The notes under the pieces are model-generated. The model saw only the letters and a program-made list of their open reading frames with translations, did not search any database and had not been told where the DNA came from. Of a stretch of DNA of 64,000 bases, positions 36,386-45,073 are shown in pieces. Both the position numbers and the translations under genes were made by a program. This DNA comes from an uncultured Clostridia bacterium. Lineage in GTDB: Bacteria > Bacillota > Clostridia > Lachnospirales > Lachnospiraceae. The stretch covers positions 18,400 through 82,399 of the forward strand of contig CAOKVX010000012.1 of the NCBI GenBank assembly GCA_948472945.1, in the 5' to 3' direction. How positions within the stretch are numbered: position 1 is the first letter of the stretch; each line of letters starts with the position of its first letter.

Positions 36386-36399
36386 AATTTCTAGAAATT
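36386..36399. promoter_or_regulatory. 14-bp palindrome flanked by direct repeats, possible operator
   Basis: AATTTCTAGAAATT is a perfect 14-bp palindrome midway between the divergent LytTR and secreted-protein genes. It is flanked by two copies of TATTGTTTT at 36364-36372 and 36406-36414, 42 bp apart (about four helical turns). Candidate binding site for the LytTR protein or another regulator. Confidence 0.4.
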
Positions 36400-36524
36400 T
36401 ATTTCTATTGTTTTTGTCAAATATATCATATGTAGAACATTGAAAAAAGAATATTTTTGCGGGATTAGTCAAGTGATTTGATATAAGGTAGACATGATTT
36501 TTTAATAAAATAAATACTGAAATC

Positions 36525-36554
36525 TTGAGCTTTAAGATTCTGAAAGATTATAAA
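36525..36554 (+). promoter_or_regulatory. Possible promoter of the secreted 126-residue protein
   Basis: TTGAGC, 18-base spacer, TATAAA, about 20 bases before the GGGGG ribosome binding site of the downstream gene. Weak -35. Confidence 0.4.
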
Positions 36555-36578
36555 ATTAATATACAAGGGGGAATGTAA

Positions 36579-36959
36579 ATGAAATCATTTAAGAAAACAA
36601 TATGTTTGATAATGTGTATAGCCATATTAGGCTCATTATCATCAAAAACTGCATTTGCAGCTCAAGTAACACTTACAGGAAGTGCAGGTTATCCATTTTG
36701 TACAGTTAATGTAAATGTACCAATTACATATGATGATGGTACTAAAACAATAACAAAAGTTGGAAAGCCCAAAGTCTTTTTAAATGGATTAAATTTAATC
36801 TATAGTGTTAAATATATTTCTAAAGATGTAAATTATTCTAAAGATAAAAAAACCGTATATATAAATGTTTATTATCAATTGTCTTCTCCTATGTGGAATA
36901 CAACAAATACTATATCATTAAAATATGGTAATCATGGTGGAGGTGGCGGAAAATTTTAA
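36579..36959 (+). CDS. Secreted small protein of unknown family
   Basis: 126 residues. Signal peptide 1-27 with basic MKSFKK, a hydrophobic core and AFA-AQ cleavage. The mature part is about 98 residues, rich in Val, Thr, Lys and Tyr with alternating beta-type sequence (NVNVPITYDDGTKTITKVGK) and ends in a glycine run (HGGGGGKF). No recognised domain. It is divergent from a LytTR regulator, separated by 335 bases holding possible operators. Could be a surface or antimicrobial-type factor, but nothing proves it. Confidence 0.7.
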   Translation: MKSFKKTICLIMCIAILGSLSSKTAFAAQVTLTGSAGYPFCTVNVNVPITYDDGTKTITKVGKPKVFLNGLNLIYSVKYISKDVNYSKDKKTVYINVYYQLSSPMWNTTNTISLKYGNHGGGGGKF

Positions 36960-37285
36960 AATTAACAGAAAATATGTACGTATTTATATGTGTTCTTAAA
37001 ACTATTACCACTCTACCGTGAGTCATTATACCATACATGTAATGTCAAGGTCAGGAAATATTCTATCTCAGAATCTTTCTCCTTTTTCTTGACAATAGTA
37101 TGGAGGTAGTGTATAACAAATCCTTGACATCCTTACAAAATAGTGCCCATACAATTGGTACTTGCATTCCATTATGTATGGGCTAATTATTTATAGGTTT
37201 TTGCTTCTAAAATGAGTGCATCTAATTATTCTTTATACTCAAATTAAACATTCAAGATTTACCGTTTTGTTTATTGGCTCTGCGT
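36960..37285. other. Intergenic region with an orphan promoter and hairpin
   Basis: 326 bases between convergent genes. It holds a plus-strand promoter (TTGACA at 37089-37094, 17 bases, TATAAC at 37112-37117) and 30 bases further on a 9-bp perfect hairpin GCCCATACA/TGTATGGGC (37145-37183, 21-base loop). No coding frame of note lies downstream in the plus sense before the flavodoxin gene, which it would read antisense. Confidence 0.5.
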
Positions 37286-38005
37286 CTATTTCCACGGTCT
37301 GGTTTTGCCAAGCCAGCCTTGCTCTGCCCAATACTTCCCATCGAGATATTCAGGGTCATTTTTATGTAGTGTTTGCTGCATCAAACGGCAAACGGAAAAC
37401 TTAGTCTTTGTAATCAAATTTGTGTATGCAGGTTTTGTATAGTCTATCTGCGCGAACTTATGAGATAGCTTTTTCATTTTTCCGGTCAGTTTCGCCCGCT
37501 TCTTTTCGGAAAGTCTTTCCCAAACAATATCGCACATCAATGCACCGGTGAATATTCCCATTTTAGAAATTCCCCACCAAGATAAGCTGTGCTTTATATC
37601 CTTTGCCGCAGATTTTGCCCCTGCGCCTAAACACTGTGTGATGATAACCGCCCGTTTTCCAAACATTTCGGGGGCGGGACGGTGGTTCAGCCATCGGTAA
37701 GCAAAATGGTCAAGAAACGCTTTCATCGCTCCCGTAGCGTGAAACACATATGCAGGAGAAGTCATTACAATTAAATCTGCTTCCAAGAGCGATTTGTCAA
37801 TTTTTCCGATGTATTCTGCGTCTTTGCAGATGTTTTCGCCTTTTATCATACAGTTTACACAGCCATTGCAGAAACTGGGACAATCTTTTGGAAGATAATA
37901 TTCCGTAATGTTTGCATTTTCCCTAAAATCGGTTAAAAACATTTCTTTTAACCGATAGGTTACACCGTGCTTTTCTGTTCCGTTTATAACCGTTATGTTC
38001 ATCAT
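37286..38005 (-). CDS. Flavodoxin family protein / NADPH-dependent FMN reductase
   Basis: About 239-residue flavoprotein of the multimeric flavodoxin type: N-terminal NITVINGTEKHGVTYRLK (FMN phosphate loop), a cysteine-rich CNGCVNCMIKGENIC, and SPAYVFHATGAMKAFLDHFA. Typical of NAD(P)H-dependent flavin or iron-sulfur flavoproteins that reduce small electrophiles. The ATG at 38005 overlaps the TetR stop in TAATG, and GGGGGA precedes it, so the two are coupled and the flavoprotein is the likely regulated target. Confidence 0.9.
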   Translation of the reverse strand: MMNITVINGTEKHGVTYRLKEMFLTDFRENANITEYYLPKDCPSFCNGCVNCMIKGENICKDAEYIGKIDKSLLEADLIVMTSPAYVFHATGAMKAFLDHFAYRWLNHRPAPEMFGKRAVIITQCLGAGAKSAAKDIKHSLSWWGISKMGIFTGALMCDIVWERLSEKKRAKLTGKMKKLSHKFAQIDYTKPAYTNLITKTKFSVCRLMQQTLHKNDPEYLDGKYWAEQGWLGKTRPWK

Positions 38006-38577
38006 TATTCCCCCAAAATATCGTGTAAAATTTGTGTGTGCCACGCCCGGCGTTTTTCTTTTTGAATCAAATCAACATCAAGTATTTCTGATGCCGTTTC
38101 ATACCGAAGAAAAGTCTGCTGCATAACCGAAATCAGGCAAAAAGTCTTTCTTTTTACGGTATGTTCATCCCAATCCGGACGGCAGGCGGCGACAAGAGGA
38201 AGATATGCAGCGTAAGTTCTGTGAGTGTTGTCGTCTGGCTTCGGATTTTTCATATCGGTAAGCGCCGAAATTCTGGAAACTGCATAATGCTCGAACAGAA
38301 AATCAAAAGTCATGCTGCCGAGATATTCTAATTTTTCAAAAGGCGTAAAGCCCTCTGTTTTCTCTTGAATACTCTGAAATTGCTCAACAATCCTATTTAT
38401 GATACGCTCAACGCATATTTCAATAAGTTTATCTTTGTTCCCAAAATGATAATTCACAAGACCCAACCCGACGCCTGCCTTTTTGGATATTTCACGGACG
38501 GTAATTGTATCTAAATCTTCGCCTTTTTCCTCGATGAGTGCAATCGTTGTCTGTATTATTATTTCTTTATTATCCAT
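38005..38577 (-). CDS. TetR family transcriptional regulator
   Basis: 190-residue repressor: N-terminal helix-turn-helix (VREISKKAGVGLGLVNYHFG with NKDKLIEIC) and a C-terminal ligand-binding domain. AGGAGG 9 bases before the 38577 ATG fixes the start although the frame opens 7 codons earlier. Its promoter carries two TGAAC-N3-GTTCA palindromes, so it should repress itself and the coupled flavodoxin gene until a ligand binds. Ligand unknown. Confidence 0.95.
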   Translation of the reverse strand: MDNKEIIIQTTIALIEEKGEDLDTITVREISKKAGVGLGLVNYHFGNKDKLIEICVERIINRIVEQFQSIQEKTEGFTPFEKLEYLGSMTFDFLFEHYAVSRISALTDMKNPKPDDNTHRTYAAYLPLVAACRPDWDEHTVKRKTFCLISVMQQTFLRYETASEILDVDLIQKEKRRAWHTQILHDILGE

Positions 38578-38591
38578 ATGCACACGCCTCC

Positions 38592-38604
38592 TGAACATCG
38601 TTCA
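38592..38604. promoter_or_regulatory. TetR operator 1
   Basis: Palindrome TGAACATCGTTCA, just downstream of the -10 and overlapping the start of the leader, about 25 bp from operator 2. Same half-site TGAAC as operator 2. Confidence 0.85.
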
Positions 38605-38609
38605 ACACA

Positions 38610-38638
38610 ATTATACTGAACAATGTTCAAAAAGTCAA
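38610..38638 (-). promoter_or_regulatory. Promoter of the tetR-flavodoxin unit
   Basis: TTGACT, 17-base spacer, TATAAT. Operator 2 fills the spacer and operator 1 lies over the transcription start, so binding would block initiation. Confidence 0.9.
38617..38629. promoter_or_regulatory. TetR operator 2
   Basis: Palindrome TGAACAATGTTCA, wholly inside the promoter spacer between -35 and -10. Confidence 0.85.
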
Positions 38639-38732
38639 TGGGCAATGCAAATGTATGAAAGGTGTTAAAAATTTATTTAATACTATCAGCGTAAAAAATG
38701 AAGCTGATGTTTCAAAATCAGGGGCTGTAGTC

Positions 38733-38772
38733 AAAATGAGCGAAAAGCGTAATTTCGCCTTTCGCCCATTTT
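38733..38772 (-). terminator. Hairpin terminator of the 228-residue secreted protein gene
   Basis: AAAATG, GCGAAA and GCG pair with CGC, TTTCGC and CATTTT with single bulges, loop of 6; A and T runs flank both sides. It lies 16 bases after the stop of the minus-strand gene and could work in both directions. Confidence 0.65.
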
Positions 38773-38787
38773 CCTAATGTAAATTAT

Positions 38788-39474
38788 TTAATTTACTTTT
38801 TTAATACTCCTCATTATATCCGGTCCCGTTATTCTGCAAACTTCTCCGTTTTTCTCAAGGGTGTCGTAATTGAAGTTTATATATGTGCTTACTCTATCTC
38901 CTACAAAAAATCCCTCAAGTTTTATATTGTAAACTTCCGTTTCAATGTATTTTATATTTTCACCAAGAACAGACTGCGGCTCATTTACTTTTAATCTGAC
39001 AATTGAAGTATCATCCGTTTTTAATGTTATGCTTTCTATTGAAAGTTTATTTATCATTATTATACCGCCTGGTGTAACTTTATTAGCATAATTTGGCGGA
39101 TTGTTATCCGGTGTGTTAGTTGGCTGTGTATCAATCGGCTGCGGTGTGTCAGTAGGTTGTGGTAAACTTTCACTATCTTTGTTGTCTGGCTGCTTCTTAT
39201 TCATAACAACAAATTTATACTTAACTGTCTTTTTTCCTCTCTTAATTTTTACAACACATTTACCTTTTTTAACAGCTGTTATTTTACCTTTTTTTCCGAC
39301 TTTAATTATCTTTGACTTGCACCTTATGATTTTACTGTTTGAATTTAATTTGATATGGTATGATTCCCCCTTTTCAAGTTTTATCGTCTTCGCATTACTT
39401 TTTTCAGAAAAAAACATAACAAGCAGACATATACAACATATCACCAAAACATTACATATCAACCTTTTCTTCAC
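38788..39474 (-). CDS. Secreted protein with Ig-like (Big2-type) N-terminal domain
   Basis: 228 residues. Signal peptide about 1-28 (cysteine-rich hydrophobic core, SNA-KT). A Big2-like domain spans about 30-92: IIKVGKKGKITAVKKGKC, VVKIKRGKKTVKYKFVV. Then comes a repetitive Pro/Thr/Gln linker (QPTDTPQPIDTQPTNTPD) and a C-terminal beta-type domain of about 90 residues with no recognised family. Expected outside the cell. Basic N-terminal domain and acid/neutral C-terminal part. Separate transcription unit with its own terminator. Confidence 0.75.
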   Translation of the reverse strand: MKKRLICNVLVICCICLLVMFFSEKSNAKTIKLEKGESYHIKLNSNSKIIRCKSKIIKVGKKGKITAVKKGKCVVKIKRGKKTVKYKFVVMNKKQPDNKDSESLPQPTDTPQPIDTQPTNTPDNNPPNYANKVTPGGIIMINKLSIESITLKTDDTSIVRLKVNEPQSVLGENIKYIETEVYNIKLEGFFVGDRVSTYINFNYDTLEKNGEVCRITGPDIMRSIKKVN

Positions 39475-39703
39475 AATAACATACCTCCCTGATTTTTAGG
39501 ATTTTATTGCTTTAAGTATCTTAAATATATTGTAACATAACAATATATTATCTTTCAACATACATCTATTTTTTTATACAACAAATTATACGGGTATAAT
39601 TTCACACATAATAAAATCCGGTTTGCGCTAATAATAGTAATATTTATCCCCGCTATGTACTAAAATGATAGTAAGTACCTAAAATATAATAGAAAGGAAA
39701 TAT

Positions 39704-40924
39704 ATGAATCAAAAACATATACTAATCAGAAAAATATCCGCAATATTAATTATCTTTGCCATCGTTATTACATCCGTGCTAAGCAGTCCAATAACTGCAA
39801 GCTGCGAGGAGACGGGCCTAAATGTAACGTCTGACGCCGCTGTTGTAATAGAAGGCTCGACCGGTGCCATCTTGTATGAAAAGAATAAAGATAAGGAGCT
39901 GATTCCCGCAAGCATAACGAAAATCATGACTCTGATTCTTATATTTGAGGCTATTGATTCAGGCAAAATCAGCCTTACAGATAATGTGACGGTCAGCGAA
40001 TACGCCGCTTCGATGGGCGGTTCGCAGGTTTTTTTGGAGCCGGGCGAGACACAGACGGTAGATACAATGATAAAATGTATATCAATAGCAAGCGCAAACG
40101 ACGCATGTGTTGCAATGTCAGAGCTGATTGCCGGGAGCGAGCCCGCGTTTGTCGAGATGATGAACAACAAGGCGGCAGAACTTGGAATGGAACACACGCA
40201 CTTTATGAACTGCAACGGACTTGACGATACGATTGAGTCGGGCCATTACACAAGCGCATACGACGTCGCCCTTATGTCAAGGGAGTTAATAATGAAACAT
40301 CCGCAGATTTCCAATTATTCTACTGTATGGATGGACACGATAACTCATGTAAACAGAAAAGGTGAGAGCAAGGAATTCGGCCTGACCAATACCAACAAGC
40401 TTGTAAGGACTTACGATGGAATTACCGGACTTAAAACCGGCTCGACAGCCAAGGCAAAATACTGTCTCTCTGCGTCGGCAAGGAGAAATAATATGGACAT
40501 AATAGCCGTTGTCATGGCTGCGCCTGACCATAAAACGAGGTTCAGCCTCGCCGCCTCCCTGTTAGATTTCGGTTTTGGAAATTGTAACCTGTACACTGAC
40601 AAACATGAAGATTTTGTCTGTACTCCCGTAAAGCTAAAACAAAGCCTTGTAAAAGAATTGGAATACGAGCCCGAGGGCAGCTACTCGCACGTGTTTGTAA
40701 ACGGCGAGGACGAGAGCCAGATTACAAAGGAGATAAAAATACCAGAAGTATTGGATGCTCCGATAGCGGCAGGCGAAAAAATAGGTTCGATAGAATATTA
40801 TTATTCAGGAACAAGTATAGGCTCGGTAGGACTTGTTGCAAAAAATGATGCTCCGGAGGCGTCATTTACAGACTACTTCGGAGCACTGATAAAATCCTAC
40901 ATATCGCTCAGATATTTTTCATAA
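39704..40924 (+). CDS. dacF: D-alanyl-D-alanine carboxypeptidase (PBP5/6 family)
   Basis: Secreted serine carboxypeptidase trimming peptidoglycan stem peptides. Signal peptide about 1-33, the S11 domain with Ser70-Ile-Thr-Lys73 (ASITKIMT), SxN motif (ASAND), and KTG motif (LKTGSTAKA), then a C-terminal beta-domain ending in a membrane-binding tail ([17 protein letters not shown]). 406 residues, as in DacF/DacB. AGAAAGGAAATAT precedes the start. Which of dacA, dacB or dacF it corresponds to is not certain. The 3' end overlaps purE by 28 bases in opposite orientation. Confidence 0.94.
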   Translation: MNQKHILIRKISAILIIFAIVITSVLSSPITASCEETGLNVTSDAAVVIEGSTGAILYEKNKDKELIPASITKIMTLILIFEAIDSGKISLTDNVTVSEYAASMGGSQVFLEPGETQTVDTMIKCISIASANDACVAMSELIAGSEPAFVEMMNNKAAELGMEHTHFMNCNGLDDTIESGHYTSAYDVALMSRELIMKHPQISNYSTVWMDTITHVNRKGESKEFGLTNTNKLVRTYDGITGLKTGSTAKAKYCLSASARRNNMDIIAVVMAAPDHKTRFSLAASLLDFGFGNCNLYTDKHEDFVCTPVKLKQSLVKELEYEPEGSYSHVFVNGEDESQITKEIKIPEVLDAPIAAGEKIGSIEYYYSGTSIGSVGLVAKNDAPEASFTDYFGALIKSYISLRYFS

Positions 40925-41409
40925 CCGCAGCTTTCAAGCTTTTCACATTTGGACGCAACGCTGTCTTTCATGGATTCCGAGTAATTCTTTAACTTTTCAA
41001 GAAGTCCGGAATCTGTGATTGCCAGCATTTTGAGCGCGAGAAGCGCAGCATTTTTCGCACCGTTTATTGCAACCGTTGCAACCGGAATACCGGACGGCAT
41101 CTGCACAATCGAATAAAGCGAATCTACTCCGCCAAGAGACTTCGTGTGAATCGGAACTCCGATTACCGGCAGCGGGAACAGCGCCGCACACATTCCCGGC
41201 AAGTGGGCCGCTCCGCCAGCGCCCGCTATTATTACCGATACGCCCCTGTCTTTAGCCGACTTCGCATAATCAACAAATATATCCGGCATACGGTGAGCCG
41301 ATATTATTTTCATCTCATAATCAACGCCAAACTCCTCAAGCATCTTTGCAGCCTGGCTCATTATCTGCAGGTCGGAATCGCTGCCCATAACTATACTTAC
41401 TTTAGACAT
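40897..41409 (-). CDS. purE: N5-carboxyaminoimidazole ribonucleotide mutase
   Basis: Class I PurE of de novo purine synthesis, moving CO2 from N5-CAIR to CAIR. 170 residues with [18 protein letters not shown] at the N-terminus and the substrate-binding [20 protein letters not shown] and [10 protein letters not shown]. It is not in a larger pur cluster here; downstream of the HD-M29 fusion gene by 18 bases. Tail-to-tail overlap with dacF is unusual. Confidence 0.97.
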   Translation of the reverse strand: MSKVSIVMGSDSDLQIMSQAAKMLEEFGVDYEMKIISAHRMPDIFVDYAKSAKDRGVSVIIAGAGGAAHLPGMCAALFPLPVIGVPIHTKSLGGVDSLYSIVQMPSGIPVATVAINGAKNAALLALKMLAITDSGLLEKLKNYSESMKDSVASKCEKLESCGYEKYLSDM

Positions 41410-41427
41410 ATTTTCTCTCTCCTTTGT

Positions 41428-44070
41428 TCACATCATATTATTAAGCTCTGTAGTCCCCTCAAGGACAAAAAGCCCGTTTTCTATTATCACGGTTTCCCCT
41501 CCGTCATACCCTACGGCCGAAATGGAGCCAAGCTCATCGTACGGAATCGTAATATCCGTATGACATCCGTTGTATGCTTTATTCATGTCAACATTCCTTT
41601 TAATTGACACGCTGTTGTCTTTCGCAATCATCTCCCTGCCGTCAGGGTTGTATACTTTAAGCTCCTCGCTCATACTAAAACATGTATCGCCTATTGCAAT
41701 GTGAGGCCCGGTTTTTTCCGCAATCAATATCGGAAGCCTGTCGGCTATGTCATAATCCCTGCCGAGCTTATAAGCGGCTGTATTAGTCCCAATTGCAAAT
41801 TCACCCATCGGCAGCGTTTCAAACTGATTCATAAGGTTATCCCTGATGTAATCAGTATTATCTTTATCATCGTCATAGTTGGCGCACGAATACGCGCATG
41901 TCATGCCGTCCTTGAATTCAATTTTCAGGTTCCTGTATTCAAGGCCGTTAATAAATACTTTGTTTACATTCAGTATTCCGTCCGTCCCCTCAAGCACAGG
42001 GGTTGTGTACACTTCTCCCACCGGTATGTTGCAGTCCGCAAGACAGTTGTGGAAAGTTGTCTGCGTACTGTAATCGTTTATAGCCGCCATCTTAATATAC
42101 AAATCAGTGCAGTTGCCGTCTCTTCCCTTAATATGGACTCTGTCAGCCCTGTCAAGAACTTCAATCAAGGCCTGCTGTATGCGCTCGAACATATCGGTGT
42201 CAAGCGTGTTTATTTTAACGCACTCCCTAAATATATCCATGTACGCATCTCCAATTGACGGAACAGGAAACGCTATAATTGTAAAGCTATATGAATCTTT
42301 CTTTATATAATTGTTCACAAGGGCTGCCAGCTCTATTCTCTGCGACACATAGAGTTTTTGCTGTTCATCATTTAACGCACAGGCCGAAGCCTTAACAGCC
42401 GGCTCAAATTTTTCCTCGCCAAAGTACTCAAACACGGCAGGTCCGGCGTAGACGTCCGCCTCTTTCACATACTTATCGTACGCTTTCTTTGTCACGAGAA
42501 TTTTACGCTCTTTCACCGCCTTATTATAATACAGGGCTTCGTCATATCTGTGGTCATATGCAAACTGAGGGTTAATATCTATGCTGCCGGTCTGCGAAGA
42601 ACCGCGAAGTATGAGCGGCTTTAGGTTGTTCTCTTCAAAAAGCCTTAACGCCCTCCTTATTATCCTCTCAAATCCTACCGGAAACCTAATCTGTACAGTC
42701 TGCTTCTTTGACAAGTCAATTCCCGCAAGCTCAAAGCTCTTTATATATCCGTTTACATATGCATTTGCAATCCTGTCTATATCCTCCTCGGACAGCGAGC
42801 CGATATACTCGAAAGACTTTATCTCATTATAATCTACATTCTCACCGTAGAGATACAGGCTTCTCGCATCATCCAAATCAGCGCCGCTTACTATGTCTGT
42901 AAAAAATGTGTAAGAGACATCAAGGCTGTCTCGTATTTTGAACTCAGTCAAATCCTCCATGTAATCATATACATGGTAGTATAGCGCGGATTTTATGCAG
43001 CCCTCATACGAGTTCTCCGGCTCGTTTTTATATATGTTATATATCTCCAATACCAACTCGGCATATATAGTCAGTTCAAAGAATCTTCCCTCAAAGCAAA
43101 GCGGGCCGAGCGAACACACCGACGCTGCGATTGACGAGAGAATCCGTCCGAGGCCGTCCCCGAAATCCTGTACCGCGTTGTCAGGATTTGCGTATGACGT
43201 CCTATAATATTCCCTGTCATACCGGAATCTGTTTACAGCCCCATTCCGTTTAGACCACTCCGAGAGCGGCACATCTTTATACCATTTAACGGATTTTCCG
43301 CAATGGATACGGCACATTTCGTTCATCCACGTAAAACATTCCTTATACGCACAGAGAACTTCGGACATTTCCCGGAAGAACCGCCCGTAAGCGCCCTCTA
43401 TATGGGAGCTTTCATCCCGCAGGGACTCTATGCCCGTATATGCGAGCGAGAGTCTCGACATGTCAATATTTTCTATATCATTGTAAATGATTCCGCTGTC
43501 CACATTCGGAGCGATATAGTTGTACAGAGCATAGTCCCAAAGCTTCTCGGCGCCCTCCGCGCTTATACCGTTTCTTTTTTTAATCTGGGAAACTGACACT
43601 CCATGTTCGCTCCATGATTTTCCCCCGGACGCATCGTTTAACATAATAGGCTGAATGCGGTCTACAGCTGCCGCAAACTTTGCTTCCGGCGTCTGCCTAT
43701 CCTCAAACTCTGTCCACAGCTTCATAAGCATGTCGGCCTGATCTCCCGGCAGTATATTAAACAGCCTGTCCGCCGCTGCCCTCTCCCTCTCGGCCTTAGT
43801 CTCGTTTGCCTCGCTGTCGTACGCGTACGTATCTCCCGCGTCTATCTCTATGATATCATGTATAATAACCATAGACATTGCACGAAAGGCGTCTATATCT
43901 TCATTGGCGTATTCTGACAGAAGCAGACACATCATGGCAAGATGCCACGAATGTTCGGCGTCATTTTCTTTACCTGCTCCGTCTGACAGATATGTCTGCC
44001 TTTTTATTCTTTTAAGCTTATCTATCTCAAGCATGAAATCCATCTGCTTTTTTAAGCGTTCATCCACCAA
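41428..44070 (-). CDS. HD-domain phosphohydrolase fused to M29-like aminopeptidase
   Basis: 880 residues in one frame, combining two families. Residues about 1-205 are a YfbR/HDDC2-type HD hydrolase: DAEHSWHLAM (His40), HDIIEIDAGD (His71-Asp72), FAAAVDRIQPI. Residues about 215-880 resemble the thermophilic M29 aminopeptidase: GEVYTTPVLEGTDG, INGLEYRNLKI, GEFAIGTNTAAYKLG and TGPHIAIGDTCFSM, which hold the usual Glu and His metal ligands. Separate proteins are the norm, so this could be a genuine fusion; no stop or frameshift separates them. It precedes purE by 18 bases. Confidence 0.85.
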   Translation of the reverse strand: MVDERLKKQMDFMLEIDKLKRIKRQTYLSDGAGKENDAEHSWHLAMMCLLLSEYANEDIDAFRAMSMVIIHDIIEIDAGDTYAYDSEANETKAERERAAADRLFNILPGDQADMLMKLWTEFEDRQTPEAKFAAAVDRIQPIMLNDASGGKSWSEHGVSVSQIKKRNGISAEGAEKLWDYALYNYIAPNVDSGIIYNDIENIDMSRLSLAYTGIESLRDESSHIEGAYGRFFREMSEVLCAYKECFTWMNEMCRIHCGKSVKWYKDVPLSEWSKRNGAVNRFRYDREYYRTSYANPDNAVQDFGDGLGRILSSIAASVCSLGPLCFEGRFFELTIYAELVLEIYNIYKNEPENSYEGCIKSALYYHVYDYMEDLTEFKIRDSLDVSYTFFTDIVSGADLDDARSLYLYGENVDYNEIKSFEYIGSLSEEDIDRIANAYVNGYIKSFELAGIDLSKKQTVQIRFPVGFERIIRRALRLFEENNLKPLILRGSSQTGSIDINPQFAYDHRYDEALYYNKAVKERKILVTKKAYDKYVKEADVYAGPAVFEYFGEEKFEPAVKASACALNDEQQKLYVSQRIELAALVNNYIKKDSYSFTIIAFPVPSIGDAYMDIFRECVKINTLDTDMFERIQQALIEVLDRADRVHIKGRDGNCTDLYIKMAAINDYSTQTTFHNCLADCNIPVGEVYTTPVLEGTDGILNVNKVFINGLEYRNLKIEFKDGMTCAYSCANYDDDKDNTDYIRDNLMNQFETLPMGEFAIGTNTAAYKLGRDYDIADRLPILIAEKTGPHIAIGDTCFSMSEELKVYNPDGREMIAKDNSVSIKRNVDMNKAYNGCHTDITIPYDELGSISAVGYDGGETVIIENGLFVLEGTTELNNMM

Positions 44071-44111
44071 GATATCTCTCCTTAAAAATTATCATTTTTT
44101 AAATAATACTT

Positions 44112-44480
44112 CTATTCTTCGTCGACAAAAATCTCCAAATATGATTGAATTCTTGCTTTTTGATTTAATTCTTCCATCACTCCAAATTCCGGGTCATAAT
44201 ATTTCCCATCATAGTATAAAATCCAATGACCGTATTTGGGCAAGAGAACTTTAAGAATACACACTTTTGGTAAAACAGAAGTGTTATCTGCTTTGGTCAT
44301 CGTCTTTGCCTGACTTATTCCATAATAGTCCAGCGCTTTCTCAATATCTTTTTTCCCCGTACCCGTTTCATTTTTCATAACAGAAACTACTTCTTCTACC
44401 GTTACATCTGCGAGCATAGCAACACAAGCCTGTCCACATAAATAATCTGTAGGTTGCTTAATATAATTAATTTTTTTCAC
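44112..44480 (-). CDS. C39-like cysteine peptidase domain protein
   Basis: 122 residues, resembling the papain-like C39 fold: catalytic Cys in DYLCGQACVAMLADV and the His/Asp pair in GHWILYYDGKYYDPEFG. No signal peptide, no ABC transporter or bacteriocin gene nearby, so it is not a maturation protease of a visible locus. Start is GTG with AAAGGA 9 bases upstream. It lies between rnpB and the HD-M29 fusion. Function uncertain. Confidence 0.7.
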   Translation of the reverse strand: MKKINYIKQPTDYLCGQACVAMLADVTVEEVVSVMKNETGTGKKDIEKALDYYGISQAKTMTKADNTSVLPKVCILKVLLPKYGHWILYYDGKYYDPEFGVMEELNQKARIQSYLEIFVDEE

Positions 44481-44643
44481 TGTATATTATTCCTTTGTTT
44501 TATCTGATACCCATTCTATAAAAATTTATTGTTTATCTTAATCATTCGTCAAATATTCATGAAAGCACGGATGTTTTCCTCATTGATTTGCATGAATAGA
44601 AAATTAAATTTTCATTTTATTTTTTTCAGTTAAAATATATAAT

Positions 44644-44987
44644 GAGCAGCGCTGTAAGCCGGGTTCTGTCTTGGGTAATCATCTATCTAATCCTGCTGTT
44701 GCCAACAGGCTTAAGCGACCTACCCGAAAGCACGACGGGCCGCCGTATAGCTTTCTGTTCGGTCTTGCTTCGGATGGGGTTTACATGTGCCTTTGCCGTT
44801 ACCGACAAAGCGGTGGGCTCTTACCCCGCCTTTCCACCCTTACCCGCCGTAGGCGGGCGGTTTATTTCTGTTGCACTGGCCTGAGAGTCACCTCCACCGG
44901 ACGTTATCCGGCATCCTGCCCTGCGAAGCCCGGACTTTCCTCACCTGCTGTCTTTCGACATTGCAGCCGCGATTACCCGCGCTGCTC
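44644..44987 (-). ncRNA. rnpB: RNase P RNA, bacterial type A
   Basis: Catalytic RNA of RNase P, maturing tRNA 5' ends. On the minus strand P1 is closed by GAGCAGCGC (44979-44987) with GCGCTGCTC (44644-44652); universally conserved GAGGAAAGTCCGGGCT, GGGTGGAAAGG with GGTAAGAGCCCACCG, and AGACAGAACCCGGCTTA are all present. About 344 nt. Type A folding, seen in Clostridia, rather than Bacillus type B. Short plus-strand frames across it are shadows. Confidence 0.97.
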
Positions 44988-45073
44988 AGTATAATCCACT
45001 ATATAACAAAAAACAAAACTTTTACTCTCACAGATTGTATGATACTTAACTCAAGAAATATCTTTCGCACATA

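Noticed and set aside
38655..38777. 40-codon plus-strand frame next to the TetR gene
   Set aside because: No ribosome binding site, no recognised similarity, and the hairpin terminator lies inside it.
39680..39703. TATAAT just ahead of dacF as its -10
   Set aside because: Transcription would start inside the ribosome binding site and no -35 exists at 17 bases.
44641..44994. Plus-strand frames across 44.64-44.99 kb
   Set aside because: The region is RNase P RNA on the minus strand; all conserved bases fit that.
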